A model generated the notes under the pieces. That model was not told the DNA's origin and searched no databases. It was given only the letters and a program-made list of their open reading frames with translations. Shown piece after piece: positions 41,741 to 49,229 of a stretch of 49,229 nucleotides of DNA (its first letter is position 1; every line of letters begins with the position of its first letter). Made by a program: the position numbers and the translations under genes. This stretch comes from an uncultured Prevotella sp. (GTDB lineage Bacteria > Bacteroidota > Bacteroidia > Bacteroidales > Bacteroidaceae): contig USSF01000008.1 of assembly GCA_900557405.1 (NCBI GenBank), positions 1-49,229 on the forward strand, given 5' to 3'.

Positions 41741-41795
41741 AAGGTAATGGGTGCCACCTGCCGCCATGCGGTTCGGGTGTTCCCGTTACCTTTTT
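41741..41795 (+). terminator. Terminator after the 38.3 kb surface-protein gene
   Basis: AAGGTAATGGG (41741-41751) pairs with CCCGTTACCTT (41782-41792) with one wobble. Inner pairs (CCGC-CAT-GCGG) extend it, and TTTTTAT follows. Confidence 0.88.
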
Positions 41796-41903
41796 ATGTC
41801 GTTCAGCCGGAAATTCTATGGGAAACATCCCGCACATCCCGGCTTATCCGCTGATTGTATTTGCAACATATTTCAATCATAAGAAAAACATTATTTATAA
41901 GCA

Positions 41904-44441
41904 ATGAAAAAGAATTTATACACATTGATGATCATGGCGGTGTTTGCCCTGGTTGCCATGCCGATGCTGGCACAGGAAATGGACAAGACACTGAACATCA
42001 CCGTGACCAGCGACACAAAAGAAAATCTGAAGGGACAGGAAGTCACCGTGACTCAGACCGACTATTCCCTTAACTACGCCAGCGTTGTACTCGACGCCGA
42101 AGGAAAGGCTACTGTCAAGGCGTTTGCCGGAAACCACTCCGTCAAGGTGGAACGCGCCGGCTACAACACGGCAACGACTACTTTCACCATCGCCGAGAGC
42201 GAGACGGTGAAGAACATCACGCTGAACCTGACGGAGAAGACACGCACTCCGTTTGCACTCGAGGCAAACCTCATCGTTGATCCATACACCGCAGCCAAGA
42301 AGCTCGCGCTGACATGGAATACCGAGAAACCGGCATTCTATGACAATTTCGAGAGCTATGACGCTTTCGCAGTGGAGTTCGGCGACTGGACCGGTATCGA
42401 CGGCGACAAGCTGAATGCCGCTCCGCTCGTGGGAGACTATCCTAACCGCGGACTCCGCCAGTATGCCCAGATTATGAACCCGCTCGCCGTAACGCCGATC
42501 TGGTATTACGATTATCCTGTGCTCCGTGCATACGAGGGAAAACAGTATGTGGGCTTCGTACGCACATCAACGGGCGATGCAAACAACGACTGGCTCATCT
42601 CACCGGAGATAACGGTGGGCACAGACAATATCCTCTCGTTCATGGCAAAGGCAGCCGACGTATATCCCGAGAAGTTCATCGTGTACATCACCACACAGAC
42701 GAACAATCCGGACAAGAACGACTTCGTGCAGCTCTCTCCAGGAAACTACGAGACCGTGGATTACAAGGGATGGCACGAGAAGAACTATGACCTCTCGGCA
42801 TATGCCGGACAGAAGGTGAAGATAGCTATCCGCTATGTGAGCGAGGCCAATTCCGGCGGAGCGTTCATGCTTATGGTGGACGACTTCTACGTGGGACAGC
42901 CGTTCTATGAGGGACAGCCGACAGCAGCTCCACGCCACAGTCTGCAGGGCAAGGCGCAGCGCGTGCCTGTGGTTTCAGACATGCAGCGCTCACCTGCCAA
43001 CCCTAACGAGGTGTTCGACGTATATCTCGACAACAATCTGATGGGTTCTACAGGAAACTATTCATACACGATAGAGAACATCGCCGACGGCACACACACC
43101 TACGGCGTGAAGGCAAGATACAAGGTGGCAGAGACCGAACTCGTAAGCGGTACAATCACCGTGGACAACTCTGCATACAGCAATATCAAGTTCAATGTCT
43201 CTGCCGACAGCAAGGCTACGGTGGACGGACAGCAGATCAACATCCTCTCCACTGCCACTGGCGAGAACTACATCCTTACCGTTGCCGGCGGAAAGGCTGA
43301 AATAAAGGCCCTGCCAAACGGCGAATACACCATTACCATCCAGAAGGGCGCATTCAAGGAATACAGTGTGAAGGAGACCATCACGGGCGACAAGACATTC
43401 ACCGTAGCCCTTGAGGACGACGTGCAGACACCGTATAACATCACGGCCGAACTCTCAAACGGCACTGAAGGCAAGATGGATGCACTCCTGCGCTGGAACC
43501 AGATTCTCGGTTTCAAAGACAGCTTCGAGGAATACGAAGACTTCGCCACGGGCGACTTCGGCGGATGGAAGACCATCGACAATGACAAGATGCCTGTATA
43601 TCCTATAGCACTCGGTTCACAGACGAACATCGTTTCGTTCCCGGGTTCCGGTACAGCAAACCAGCCTACGGCAATTCCTCCTATGGTGTTCAACCCATGG
43701 AAGACGACACCGGCAATGCTCCCGACCGACCCTGCCATGTATGCTCCCGACGGAGACAAATACGTGGTATTCTTCTCGCCACAGCGCAGCACGGCTGACA
43801 AGTGGCTCATCTCTCCGCTCGTGGATATCCATGAGGGCTATGAGTTCAAGGTGACGGCGAAGAGCTATACCAGCTCGTTACCCGAGAGTATAGAGTTTGC
43901 AGTATCCGAAAACGGTGGCGACCATCCGGAGGACTTCACCGTTATCAGCTCTGCCAAGAACATGCCGAGCGAGATGTGGTCGGAGTTTTCCACTCCTCTC
44001 GCTGCATACGAGGGCAAGCAGGTGCGCCTCGCCGTGCACTATAACACTTACGACGGATTCTTCGCACAGGTGGACAATATCAAGGTGGAGCCGGAGAACG
44101 GTGGCGGAACAATCATGAACTACGGCAACGTGGTTAAGTTCAACATATATCTCGACAACACCAAGGTGGGCGAAACTGACAAGTCTGAATACAGCCTCAC
44201 CGGACTGACCGAGGGCACACACACCATCGGCATCGAGGCAGTATACAAGAATGCCACTTCGGAAATGGCTACATACCAGCTTGTGGTTTCCTCTATCGGT
44301 GAGGTGACGATAAGCACCATGCCGGCAAAGGCAGAGGTGTTCACCCTCTCCGGCCAGAAGATGGATTGCTCCGTGGATGCTCTGCCGCAGGGCGTATACG
44401 TGGTGAAGAGCGGCAACAAGGTGATGAAAGTGCGCAAGTAA
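41904..44441 (+). CDS. T9SS surface protein with two choice-of-anchor J domains
   Basis: The 845-residue product has a signal peptide ending in AMPMLAQE. Domains in order: carboxypeptidase-regulatory-like beta domain (about 25-118), a cleaved-adhesin-like domain with DNDWLISPEITV and MVDDFYVGQP (about 130-335), an FnIII-like domain (about 340-425), another regulatory-like domain (about 430-510), a second adhesin-like domain with DKWLISPLVDI (about 520-735), an FnIII-like domain and the tail AEVFTLSGQKMD...GVYVVKSGNKVMKVRK. The tail marks it as T9SS cargo. It precedes the next cargo gene by 54 bases; they are probably cotranscribed. Confidence 0.88.
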   Translation: MKKNLYTLMIMAVFALVAMPMLAQEMDKTLNITVTSDTKENLKGQEVTVTQTDYSLNYASVVLDAEGKATVKAFAGNHSVKVERAGYNTATTTFTIAESETVKNITLNLTEKTRTPFALEANLIVDPYTAAKKLALTWNTEKPAFYDNFESYDAFAVEFGDWTGIDGDKLNAAPLVGDYPNRGLRQYAQIMNPLAVTPIWYYDYPVLRAYEGKQYVGFVRTSTGDANNDWLISPEITVGTDNILSFMAKAADVYPEKFIVYITTQTNNPDKNDFVQLSPGNYETVDYKGWHEKNYDLSAYAGQKVKIAIRYVSEANSGGAFMLMVDDFYVGQPFYEGQPTAAPRHSLQGKAQRVPVVSDMQRSPANPNEVFDVYLDNNLMGSTGNYSYTIENIADGTHTYGVKARYKVAETELVSGTITVDNSAYSNIKFNVSADSKATVDGQQINILSTATGENYILTVAGGKAEIKALPNGEYTITIQKGAFKEYSVKETITGDKTFTVALEDDVQTPYNITAELSNGTEGKMDALLRWNQILGFKDSFEEYEDFATGDFGGWKTIDNDKMPVYPIALGSQTNIVSFPGSGTANQPTAIPPMVFNPWKTTPAMLPTDPAMYAPDGDKYVVFFSPQRSTADKWLISPLVDIHEGYEFKVTAKSYTSSLPESIEFAVSENGGDHPEDFTVISSAKNMPSEMWSEFSTPLAAYEGKQVRLAVHYNTYDGFFAQVDNIKVEPENGGGTIMNYGNVVKFNIYLDNTKVGETDKSEYSLTGLTEGTHTIGIEAVYKNATSEMATYQLVVSSIGEVTISTMPAKAEVFTLSGQKMDCSVDALPQGVYVVKSGNKVMKVRK

Positions 44442-44495
44442 AGATGCTTGCCCCTGAACACTTTTGAATAATAACACATAGAAATAGAAAATAGA

Positions 44496-46418
44496 ATGAA
44501 AAAGATATCTATATTGATGGTGCTCCTCATGCAGTGCCTCTTCATTAGCGCACAGCAGGTGGAGATTGACGCAAGTCGCGGCGTGGCATACGTGCCTGCC
44601 CATATTCAGGGAAAGTCTGTTATGGCTGCTCCGGCAATGGCCGGCGGTCCGCAGCGTGCCCTCGCCTCTACGGAGCGCGGAGTGGGTTATAGCCAGGGCG
44701 ACAGCATCACGGTAAAGGACGGGTGCGTAGCAACAGCCGGCTCGTATGACATGGGAGCGATGCTCACCGCAAAGATGATGAATAACTACAAGGGCTGCAA
44801 GATTGTTGGCGTGCGTTTCGCTTTGTCAAAGTCTATCGGCAGCTCAAACATCTTCATCTACAAGGTGGACAGCCAGGGCCATGGCGAGGAAGTGGTGAGA
44901 AACAAGGTGCGCCGCACGGCAGAAGGCTGGAACGACGTCCGTCTGAACAGTGCCCAGGAGATTGAAATCACCGGTGAGGATCAGTTCCTCTTCGGCTTCA
45001 CCTACAACGAGACCGAGGAGATGGCGGCATCCAAGAAGGGCGCCCTCTGCTTCTACGGCAACAAGGTGTCGAGCGGCTATTCCACTCTTATCCTCCAGGG
45101 CGAAGACTTCATGTCGATTACCAACATCAGCGACCTCTGTGTGCAGCTCATCGTCGACGTGAGCAGCCTGCCTAAGAAGATGGTTAGTATCAACTCCATG
45201 CTCAATGGTGTGAGCTACAAGAAGATCGGCAGCGAAATGGATATAATGATGACCTATACCAATACCGGACTTGAGAAATTGGAGTCGGTGCGCTTTGGAT
45301 TCAGAATTGACGACGGCGAGGCTGTATACAAGGATGTAACCCCAAAGGACGCCTCGACCCCGGGCAAGTCTGAAACCATGTCAATACAGATTCCTATTCC
45401 GGAGTCAACGGCAGTAGGCAGACACAACCTCAACGTCTTCGTTGACAAGATTGACGGTGAGGCTGCTTCAGAATCGGAGCAAGGCAAGTATGCAGACCCG
45501 TTCGTTGCCTACAACAACGGTTTCCTGCGCCAGCAGTCATACATCGAGACTTACAACAGCCAGAACAGCGCTTATGGTCCGCTTGTGAATGATGAGTTCA
45601 CCAAGGTGGACAAGGACAATGATGCCTGCGTGGTGAATATATACCAGAAGGGCGAGCCGCTCGCTGTGGAGTCTTCGCTCTATCTGAACGACCTCTATGC
45701 CTATACCTTCCCTTGCAGCACTTCAAACCGCTTCTACTATGGCATGGGCGAGGCTCATTATGCTTTCGACGTGAATGACTATGCCGCTTTTATGCCAAAT
45801 CTTGTATACGACGGAGTACGCGTGTTTATCGACGAGGCAAAGACCTTCCCGTCTTTCGCTACGGTAGGCATCAGCTCTTCATTCGACAGCTCGACAAGGG
45901 AGGTCAGCGTAGACGTGAGCGGTGACATTGCTGACGAGGCTCCTGCCATCTTCGGGGACATGGCTCTCACCATAATGCTTGCCGAGGACAACATCGTGGG
46001 CAACCAGTTAATGGGCGGTACTGTGGTTTCAAAGAAATACGTGCACAACCAGGTGCTCCGTGCATACATGACGCAGCCTCAGGGCGACAAGATTACCAAC
46101 GACAACGGTAAGTATGCCGCACACTATACCTACACTCTTCCTGCTGAATGGAAGGATGCGGACATCAAGGTGGTTGCTTTCGTTACGAAGGCTTTCGACA
46201 AGGTTACGCAGGAGAACATGCAGATGGCTGACGTGACAAACTGCAACAGCGTGAAGCTCGGCGGCACAGCGGCAATCAATGGCGTAGCTGCACAGGAGTC
46301 ATCTTCCGCTGCCGATGGCATCTACACGCTTGATGGCGTGAAGGTGGATTCCGGTTCGGCTTTGAAGGGAATCTACATCATCCGTCACAACGGCAAGAGC
46401 CACAAGGTTATGAGATAA
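44496..46418 (+). CDS. T9SS-targeted secreted protein with an Omp28-like region
   Basis: The 640-residue product has a signal peptide (MKKISILMVLLMQCLFISAQ). Residues about 70-225 form a beta-rich domain (SIGSSNIFIYKVDSQGHGEE). Residues about 240-345 look like a CARDB- or FnIII-type domain. A further region (about 480-600) has the pattern TIMLAEDNIVGNQ...HNQVLRAYM seen in Omp28-related outer-membrane proteins. The C-terminal tail GIYTLDGVKVDSGSALKGIY followed by IIRHNGKSHKVMR is a T9SS type A signal. It probably shares a transcript with the gene before it and is followed by a long terminator hairpin. No catalytic motif was recognised. Confidence 0.85.
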   Translation: MKKISILMVLLMQCLFISAQQVEIDASRGVAYVPAHIQGKSVMAAPAMAGGPQRALASTERGVGYSQGDSITVKDGCVATAGSYDMGAMLTAKMMNNYKGCKIVGVRFALSKSIGSSNIFIYKVDSQGHGEEVVRNKVRRTAEGWNDVRLNSAQEIEITGEDQFLFGFTYNETEEMAASKKGALCFYGNKVSSGYSTLILQGEDFMSITNISDLCVQLIVDVSSLPKKMVSINSMLNGVSYKKIGSEMDIMMTYTNTGLEKLESVRFGFRIDDGEAVYKDVTPKDASTPGKSETMSIQIPIPESTAVGRHNLNVFVDKIDGEAASESEQGKYADPFVAYNNGFLRQQSYIETYNSQNSAYGPLVNDEFTKVDKDNDACVVNIYQKGEPLAVESSLYLNDLYAYTFPCSTSNRFYYGMGEAHYAFDVNDYAAFMPNLVYDGVRVFIDEAKTFPSFATVGISSSFDSSTREVSVDVSGDIADEAPAIFGDMALTIMLAEDNIVGNQLMGGTVVSKKYVHNQVLRAYMTQPQGDKITNDNGKYAAHYTYTLPAEWKDADIKVVAFVTKAFDKVTQENMQMADVTNCNSVKLGGTAAINGVAAQESSSAADGIYTLDGVKVDSGSALKGIYIIRHNGKSHKVMR

Positions 46419-46447
46419 CTGGTATCAGAAATTTGTATTAAGATAAT

Positions 46448-46496
46448 AAAGAGCCGCAGGCATAGAGGGCTTCCTCTGATGTCTACGGCTCTTTCC
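46448..46496 (+). terminator. Long hairpin terminator between convergent cargo genes
   Basis: AAAGAGCCG (46448-46456) pairs with CGGCTCTTT (46486-46494), with further AGGCAT/ATGTCT and AGAGG/CCTCT pairing inside. It can serve both the plus-strand gene ending at 46418 and the minus-strand gene ending at 46542. Confidence 0.85.
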
Positions 46497-46541
46497 TTGT
46501 TTATAGTCTTATGTCTTTTCTTGTCTTCTGCCTTCTTCTTG

Positions 46542-48887
46542 TCATTTCCTTATCACCTTGCGTGTCACGTTGCCGTCGCGCACGATATATATGCCCTTGG
46601 CGAGCGAAGCGGATGAGATGCGCCTGCCGTTCAGGTCATAGATATGCCTGCTGCTGAGTTTGCCCTGCAGGTTGTTGTCTGCCGTGATGCCGTCGATGGC
46701 GTCGGTGGCCTTGTTCTGCTGCGTGATGTATATCTTCAGCGTGCTCACGCCGTCGGTCACTTCCACGAATCCCTCGCGCTCCTCCATTCCGTCGGGCAGG
46801 GCGTCATAGGCTATTTCCAGATTGTCGGCGGTGTATTCGCCTGGCTTGTTGGTTATCCTGCACCATGACGAACCCGTTGCGGCGTCCTTCCAACCGAGTT
46901 TGGAGAAGATGGTCTTGCTGATGCTGCCGGCTTCCTTGCCCACGGTCAGCTTGTCGTCAGCCACGGTCACTTGTCCCTTCTCGTCCACGTTGGCAGCCAC
47001 CATCACCGAATGTTTCACCACTGGGAATACGGCGAGTGATGTCTGTCCGCCCGGTGCCGCCTGGAAATATCCTGTGAACGGCTGCCATTTGCCGTTCTTC
47101 AGCATGTATGCGGTGTTGCCGTGGTCGCGCATCGGAGCCATGGCGAACGCACATTCCGTGGTTTCGCTTTTCTCCGGGATGCCCTCGATTACCACGAAGA
47201 ACTCGTCGTTGATGATGTATTCCTTGCTCAGTTCGATGGTCACGATGCCGCTGTTTGTCGTCAGTGCATAGTTCAGTTCGGAGAGCGTCCATGTGTCGAG
47301 CATGTCGATGCGCTCACCGGGCATTCCGTCCTTTGATGAATAGAGGGAGAAGGTGACGTTTGCAATCTGGTCCGTCAGCTCTTCTGACGAAGCCTTGGTG
47401 AAGTTCACGTACATTTCAGTGAGAATCATCGGCGTGGAAGGCTTGGAGAATTTCTCCGCCCATGCCGTTATACCGAGCTTGTTGGAGCCGGGCAGCGTGA
47501 GGTCGCCGTCGGTGAAGTTGGTCTGATAGCCGTCATCGGGCTCGAAGTTGGTGATGTAGCCGTCAAACTGCACCTGCAGACTGTCGTCCACATACGAATA
47601 TCCCTCGTCGTTCTGTGCGATATGCGTCACGAAGTTCTTGCCCGTCTTCTCGTGGTTGAAGTCGGCATCCTTCGTGGTATATATATGGCTCGGGGTGAAT
47701 ATCACGTTCGTGTTGTTCTTGAACTCGTATTCAGAATACATCGCCCATGAGAACCTGTCTGGATAGCCCTTTGAGGCATCGGCGAAGTGGACCTTTGCGA
47801 GAGGTGCCACCATGTGCATCCTCGTGGAAAGCTCGCGGAAGTCTGCCGGCAGGATCATTGCCGCCTGTGGCGCCTGTCCCTCCACGCTGACGAAGGAGGT
47901 CTTCTTCACCTCGTCCTCACCGTCGGCGTTGGTCACCTTCAGTGTCACGTCGTAGTTGCCCGGCTTGGTGTAGTATACCTTTGGTGCCTGTTCCGTGGAT
48001 GTCTCCGGCGTACCGCCGGGGAATGACCACTGCCATGCCGTAGGAGTGCCGGCCGACAGGTCGGTGAACTGTATAACGTCGCCCGTCTTCACCTTTATCT
48101 GGTCAATGGCGTCCACGCCCGTTATCGACATGCCGTCCACATAGAAGCTGCCGAGATAGCCGCCCACATTGAATCCGTCTTTCGTGCCGGGGCCGTATGT
48201 TATGCGCAGCTTGATGTCCTTTCCGGCAAAGGCAGCCATGTCGATGTCTGTCTTTCTCCACTTGCCGTTCTTGTCGTTGTCGGCAATCTGAGTGCTGTTC
48301 CATAACTCCGTCTGCGTCTCGAATCCGTCGGTAGATACGCTGAAGCTCAGCGTGGCATATTCGTTCCACATCGGGTCGAAATACGTGTAGGCATGAAACT
48401 GTGCGTTTGCCGGCACGCTGATGTCACCGCTCGTCAGAGTTCCGATGGTGCGGCGTGTGATATTGATAGGACCGTCGATATATAGCGATGTCTTGTCGTC
48501 AGCGTCAATGGCGCTGAATGCCTTTTTGTCTGTAGTCTGCTTCAGACTGAATGTCACTTGGTTGTTCTCTCCCTGGTCTTGCACCCATGCGGAGAGGTTG
48601 GCGCCGTCGAAGCCCTCGCTCCATGCCGTTGTCTGGCTTGCACCGTCCTGCACGCTGAAGTCAGCCTTCAGACTGCCCGTTGCTGCGGCATGGCGTATTG
48701 TGCGCGGCATTGTTGCGGGGAAGGGTGTCGTGCGATAAGGCGTGAGCAGCGCCTTTATGTCGGGTAGGGTAGTGGTGGTCTGCACCCTACCTACTTTCAC
48801 GTGTTCGTCTGCTATGGCGAATGTTGTGAATGCAGTTCCGGCTATTGCCAGTGCTGTGATGGATGTAATGATTCTGGTGTGTTTCAT
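46542..48887 (-). CDS. T9SS surface protein with a choice-of-anchor J domain and a PKD domain
   Basis: The 781-residue product has a signal peptide (MKHTRIITSITALAIAGTAF). Residues about 85-260 form a cleaved-adhesin-like domain (WSEGFDGANLSAWVQDQGEN). Residues about 265-335 are a PKD domain (AGTPTAWQWSFPGGTPETST, then GNYDVTLKVTNADGEDEVKK). The middle (about 340-620) is beta-rich and unassigned. Residues about 640-720 resemble a BACON-type domain (SSWCRITNKPGEY...DGVSTLKIYITQQNK). The tail HIYDLNGRRISSASLAKGIY followed by IVRDGNVTRKVIRK is a T9SS type A signal. It converges on the plus-strand cargo pair and has a 9-bp repeat array in its upstream region. Confidence 0.87.
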   Translation of the reverse strand: MKHTRIITSITALAIAGTAFTTFAIADEHVKVGRVQTTTTLPDIKALLTPYRTTPFPATMPRTIRHAAATGSLKADFSVQDGASQTTAWSEGFDGANLSAWVQDQGENNQVTFSLKQTTDKKAFSAIDADDKTSLYIDGPINITRRTIGTLTSGDISVPANAQFHAYTYFDPMWNEYATLSFSVSTDGFETQTELWNSTQIADNDKNGKWRKTDIDMAAFAGKDIKLRITYGPGTKDGFNVGGYLGSFYVDGMSITGVDAIDQIKVKTGDVIQFTDLSAGTPTAWQWSFPGGTPETSTEQAPKVYYTKPGNYDVTLKVTNADGEDEVKKTSFVSVEGQAPQAAMILPADFRELSTRMHMVAPLAKVHFADASKGYPDRFSWAMYSEYEFKNNTNVIFTPSHIYTTKDADFNHEKTGKNFVTHIAQNDEGYSYVDDSLQVQFDGYITNFEPDDGYQTNFTDGDLTLPGSNKLGITAWAEKFSKPSTPMILTEMYVNFTKASSEELTDQIANVTFSLYSSKDGMPGERIDMLDTWTLSELNYALTTNSGIVTIELSKEYIINDEFFVVIEGIPEKSETTECAFAMAPMRDHGNTAYMLKNGKWQPFTGYFQAAPGGQTSLAVFPVVKHSVMVAANVDEKGQVTVADDKLTVGKEAGSISKTIFSKLGWKDAATGSSWCRITNKPGEYTADNLEIAYDALPDGMEEREGFVEVTDGVSTLKIYITQQNKATDAIDGITADNNLQGKLSSRHIYDLNGRRISSASLAKGIYIVRDGNVTRKVIRK

Positions 48888-48912
48888 ATTTTTAATTTAT
48901 TGGTGTGTTATT

Positions 48913-48984
48913 GATAGGAGAAATAGGATAGACAGAAGTTATAATACAGATGGGAGAAACAGGACAAACAGGTCGGACAGAAGA
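48913..48984 (-). repeat. Degenerate 9-bp tandem array upstream of the PKD gene
   Basis: Eight 9-base units run from 48913. Units one and five read GATAGGAGA and GATGGGAGA, units two and six AATAGGATA and AACAGGACA, and units three and eight GACAGAAGT and GACAGAAGA. It starts 26 bases before the minus-strand gene, in its leader or promoter region. Confidence 0.7.
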
Positions 48985-49012
48985 CTTAGGATGTGTGATT
49001 CTTTTAGAATTT

Positions 49013-49083
49013 AAGGAGTTAAGACAATTGTGTGTTCGGGGTAATAATGTCAAAACAAATGAACCACAATGCCTTAACTCCTT
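49013..49083. repeat. Inverted repeat, possible terminator
   Basis: AAGGAGTTAAG (49013-49023) and CTTAACTCCTT (49073-49083) are perfect complements and extend imperfectly inward (CAATTGTG against CACAATG). The loop is near 35 bases. It lies about 100 bases downstream of the partial minus-strand gene and may end its transcript. Confidence 0.5.
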
Positions 49084-49124
49084 TCTTTAGTTCCTAATCA
49101 CATTATCTTTTTACCTGCTATTTG

Positions 49125-49188
49125 CTTATTCGTTTACTTGTTTTCTTGTCAACTCGTCTACTCGTTAACTTGTCAACTCGTCTACTTA
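49125..49188 (-). repeat. 8-bp tandem array overlapping a stop codon
   Basis: About eight 8-base units, for example TTTACTTG, TCAACTCG, TCTACTCG, TTAACTTG, TCAACTCG, run from 49125 to 49188. Changes occur mainly at fixed positions in the unit. The array includes the stop codon of the partial minus-strand gene at 49182-49184. Confidence 0.75.
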
Positions 49189-49229
49189 TTATACTTCTTT
49201 CCATTCTGTATTACCACGCCCTTGTAGTC
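49182..49229 (-). CDS. C-terminal end of a T9SS-type cargo protein (partial)
   Basis: The last 16 codons of a minus-strand gene read DYKGVVIQNGKKYNK and TAG. This resembles the final strand of Prevotella T9SS sorting tails (KGVYI-x-NGKKY-x-K). The rest lies outside the window. The position, beside other cargo genes on the same strand, supports the call, but 15 residues are few. Confidence 0.55.
   Translation of the reverse strand, partial: DYKGVVIQNGKKYNK

Overview
The window looks like chromosome of a Bacteroidota bacterium close to Prevotella and its relatives (Prevotellaceae). The signs are Bacteroidota-type promoters (TTTG about 20 bases before TAnnTTTG), many secreted proteins with type IX secretion (T9SS) C-terminal tails, the T9SS parts PorU and PorV, a type III glutamine synthetase, LL-diaminopimelate aminotransferase (DapL) and BspA-type leucine-rich-repeat proteins. 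No rRNA, phage, transposase gene or CRISPR array was seen. One tRNA (Arg, anticodon CCG) is present.

Layout. (1) 1-7.3 kb, AT-rich accessory block: three consecutive plus-strand surface-protein genes. The first is partial and frame-disrupted. They mix BspA leucine-rich repeats, InlB-type repeats, cohesin-like modules, type I dockerin-like modules and T9SS-like tails. (2) 7.8-11.1 kb: ribosomal block rplM-rpsI then rpsB-tsf, with a long structured leader and a strong hairpin between rpsB and tsf. (3) 11.2-17.8 kb: secreted protein, FAH-family hydrolase, porU, porV, terminator. (4) 17.8-21.6 kb: ispF plus a four-helix-bundle protein on the plus strand, then a membrane-anchored MutS-like ATPase and rplS on the minus strand. 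(5) 21.7-24.1 kb: tRNA-Arg with a duplicated 3' fragment, M15 peptidase, lipoprotein, MaoC hydratase. (6) 24.4-36.7 kb: mostly minus-strand housekeeping genes (dsbD, cysteine desulfidase family, RNase H, argS, glnN, dapL, dapF) plus greA and a HIT protein on the plus strand. (7) 36.7-38.3 kb: a gene-poor, repeat-rich stretch. (8) 38.3-49.2 kb: four large T9SS cargo proteins and the last codons of a fifth.

How the genes connect. PorU and PorV belong to the outer-membrane complex that cleaves T9SS tails and attaches cargo to the surface. At least six genes in the window encode likely cargo, so export machinery and clients lie within 50 kb. dapF and dapL act in consecutive steps of the LL-diaminopimelate route to lysine and peptidoglycan. 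The M15 peptidase probably acts on peptidoglycan.

The least explained material is between genes. Six short-period (7-9 bp) tandem arrays of unrelated sequence sit at or near gene ends. Two arrays share a 22-bp period, at 24.1 and 37.4 kb. The 37.4 kb array lies in the middle of a 685-bp unit bounded by 92-bp inverted repeats, beside further GTGAGGGT-type palindromes. I regard this as the best candidate for an undescribed element.
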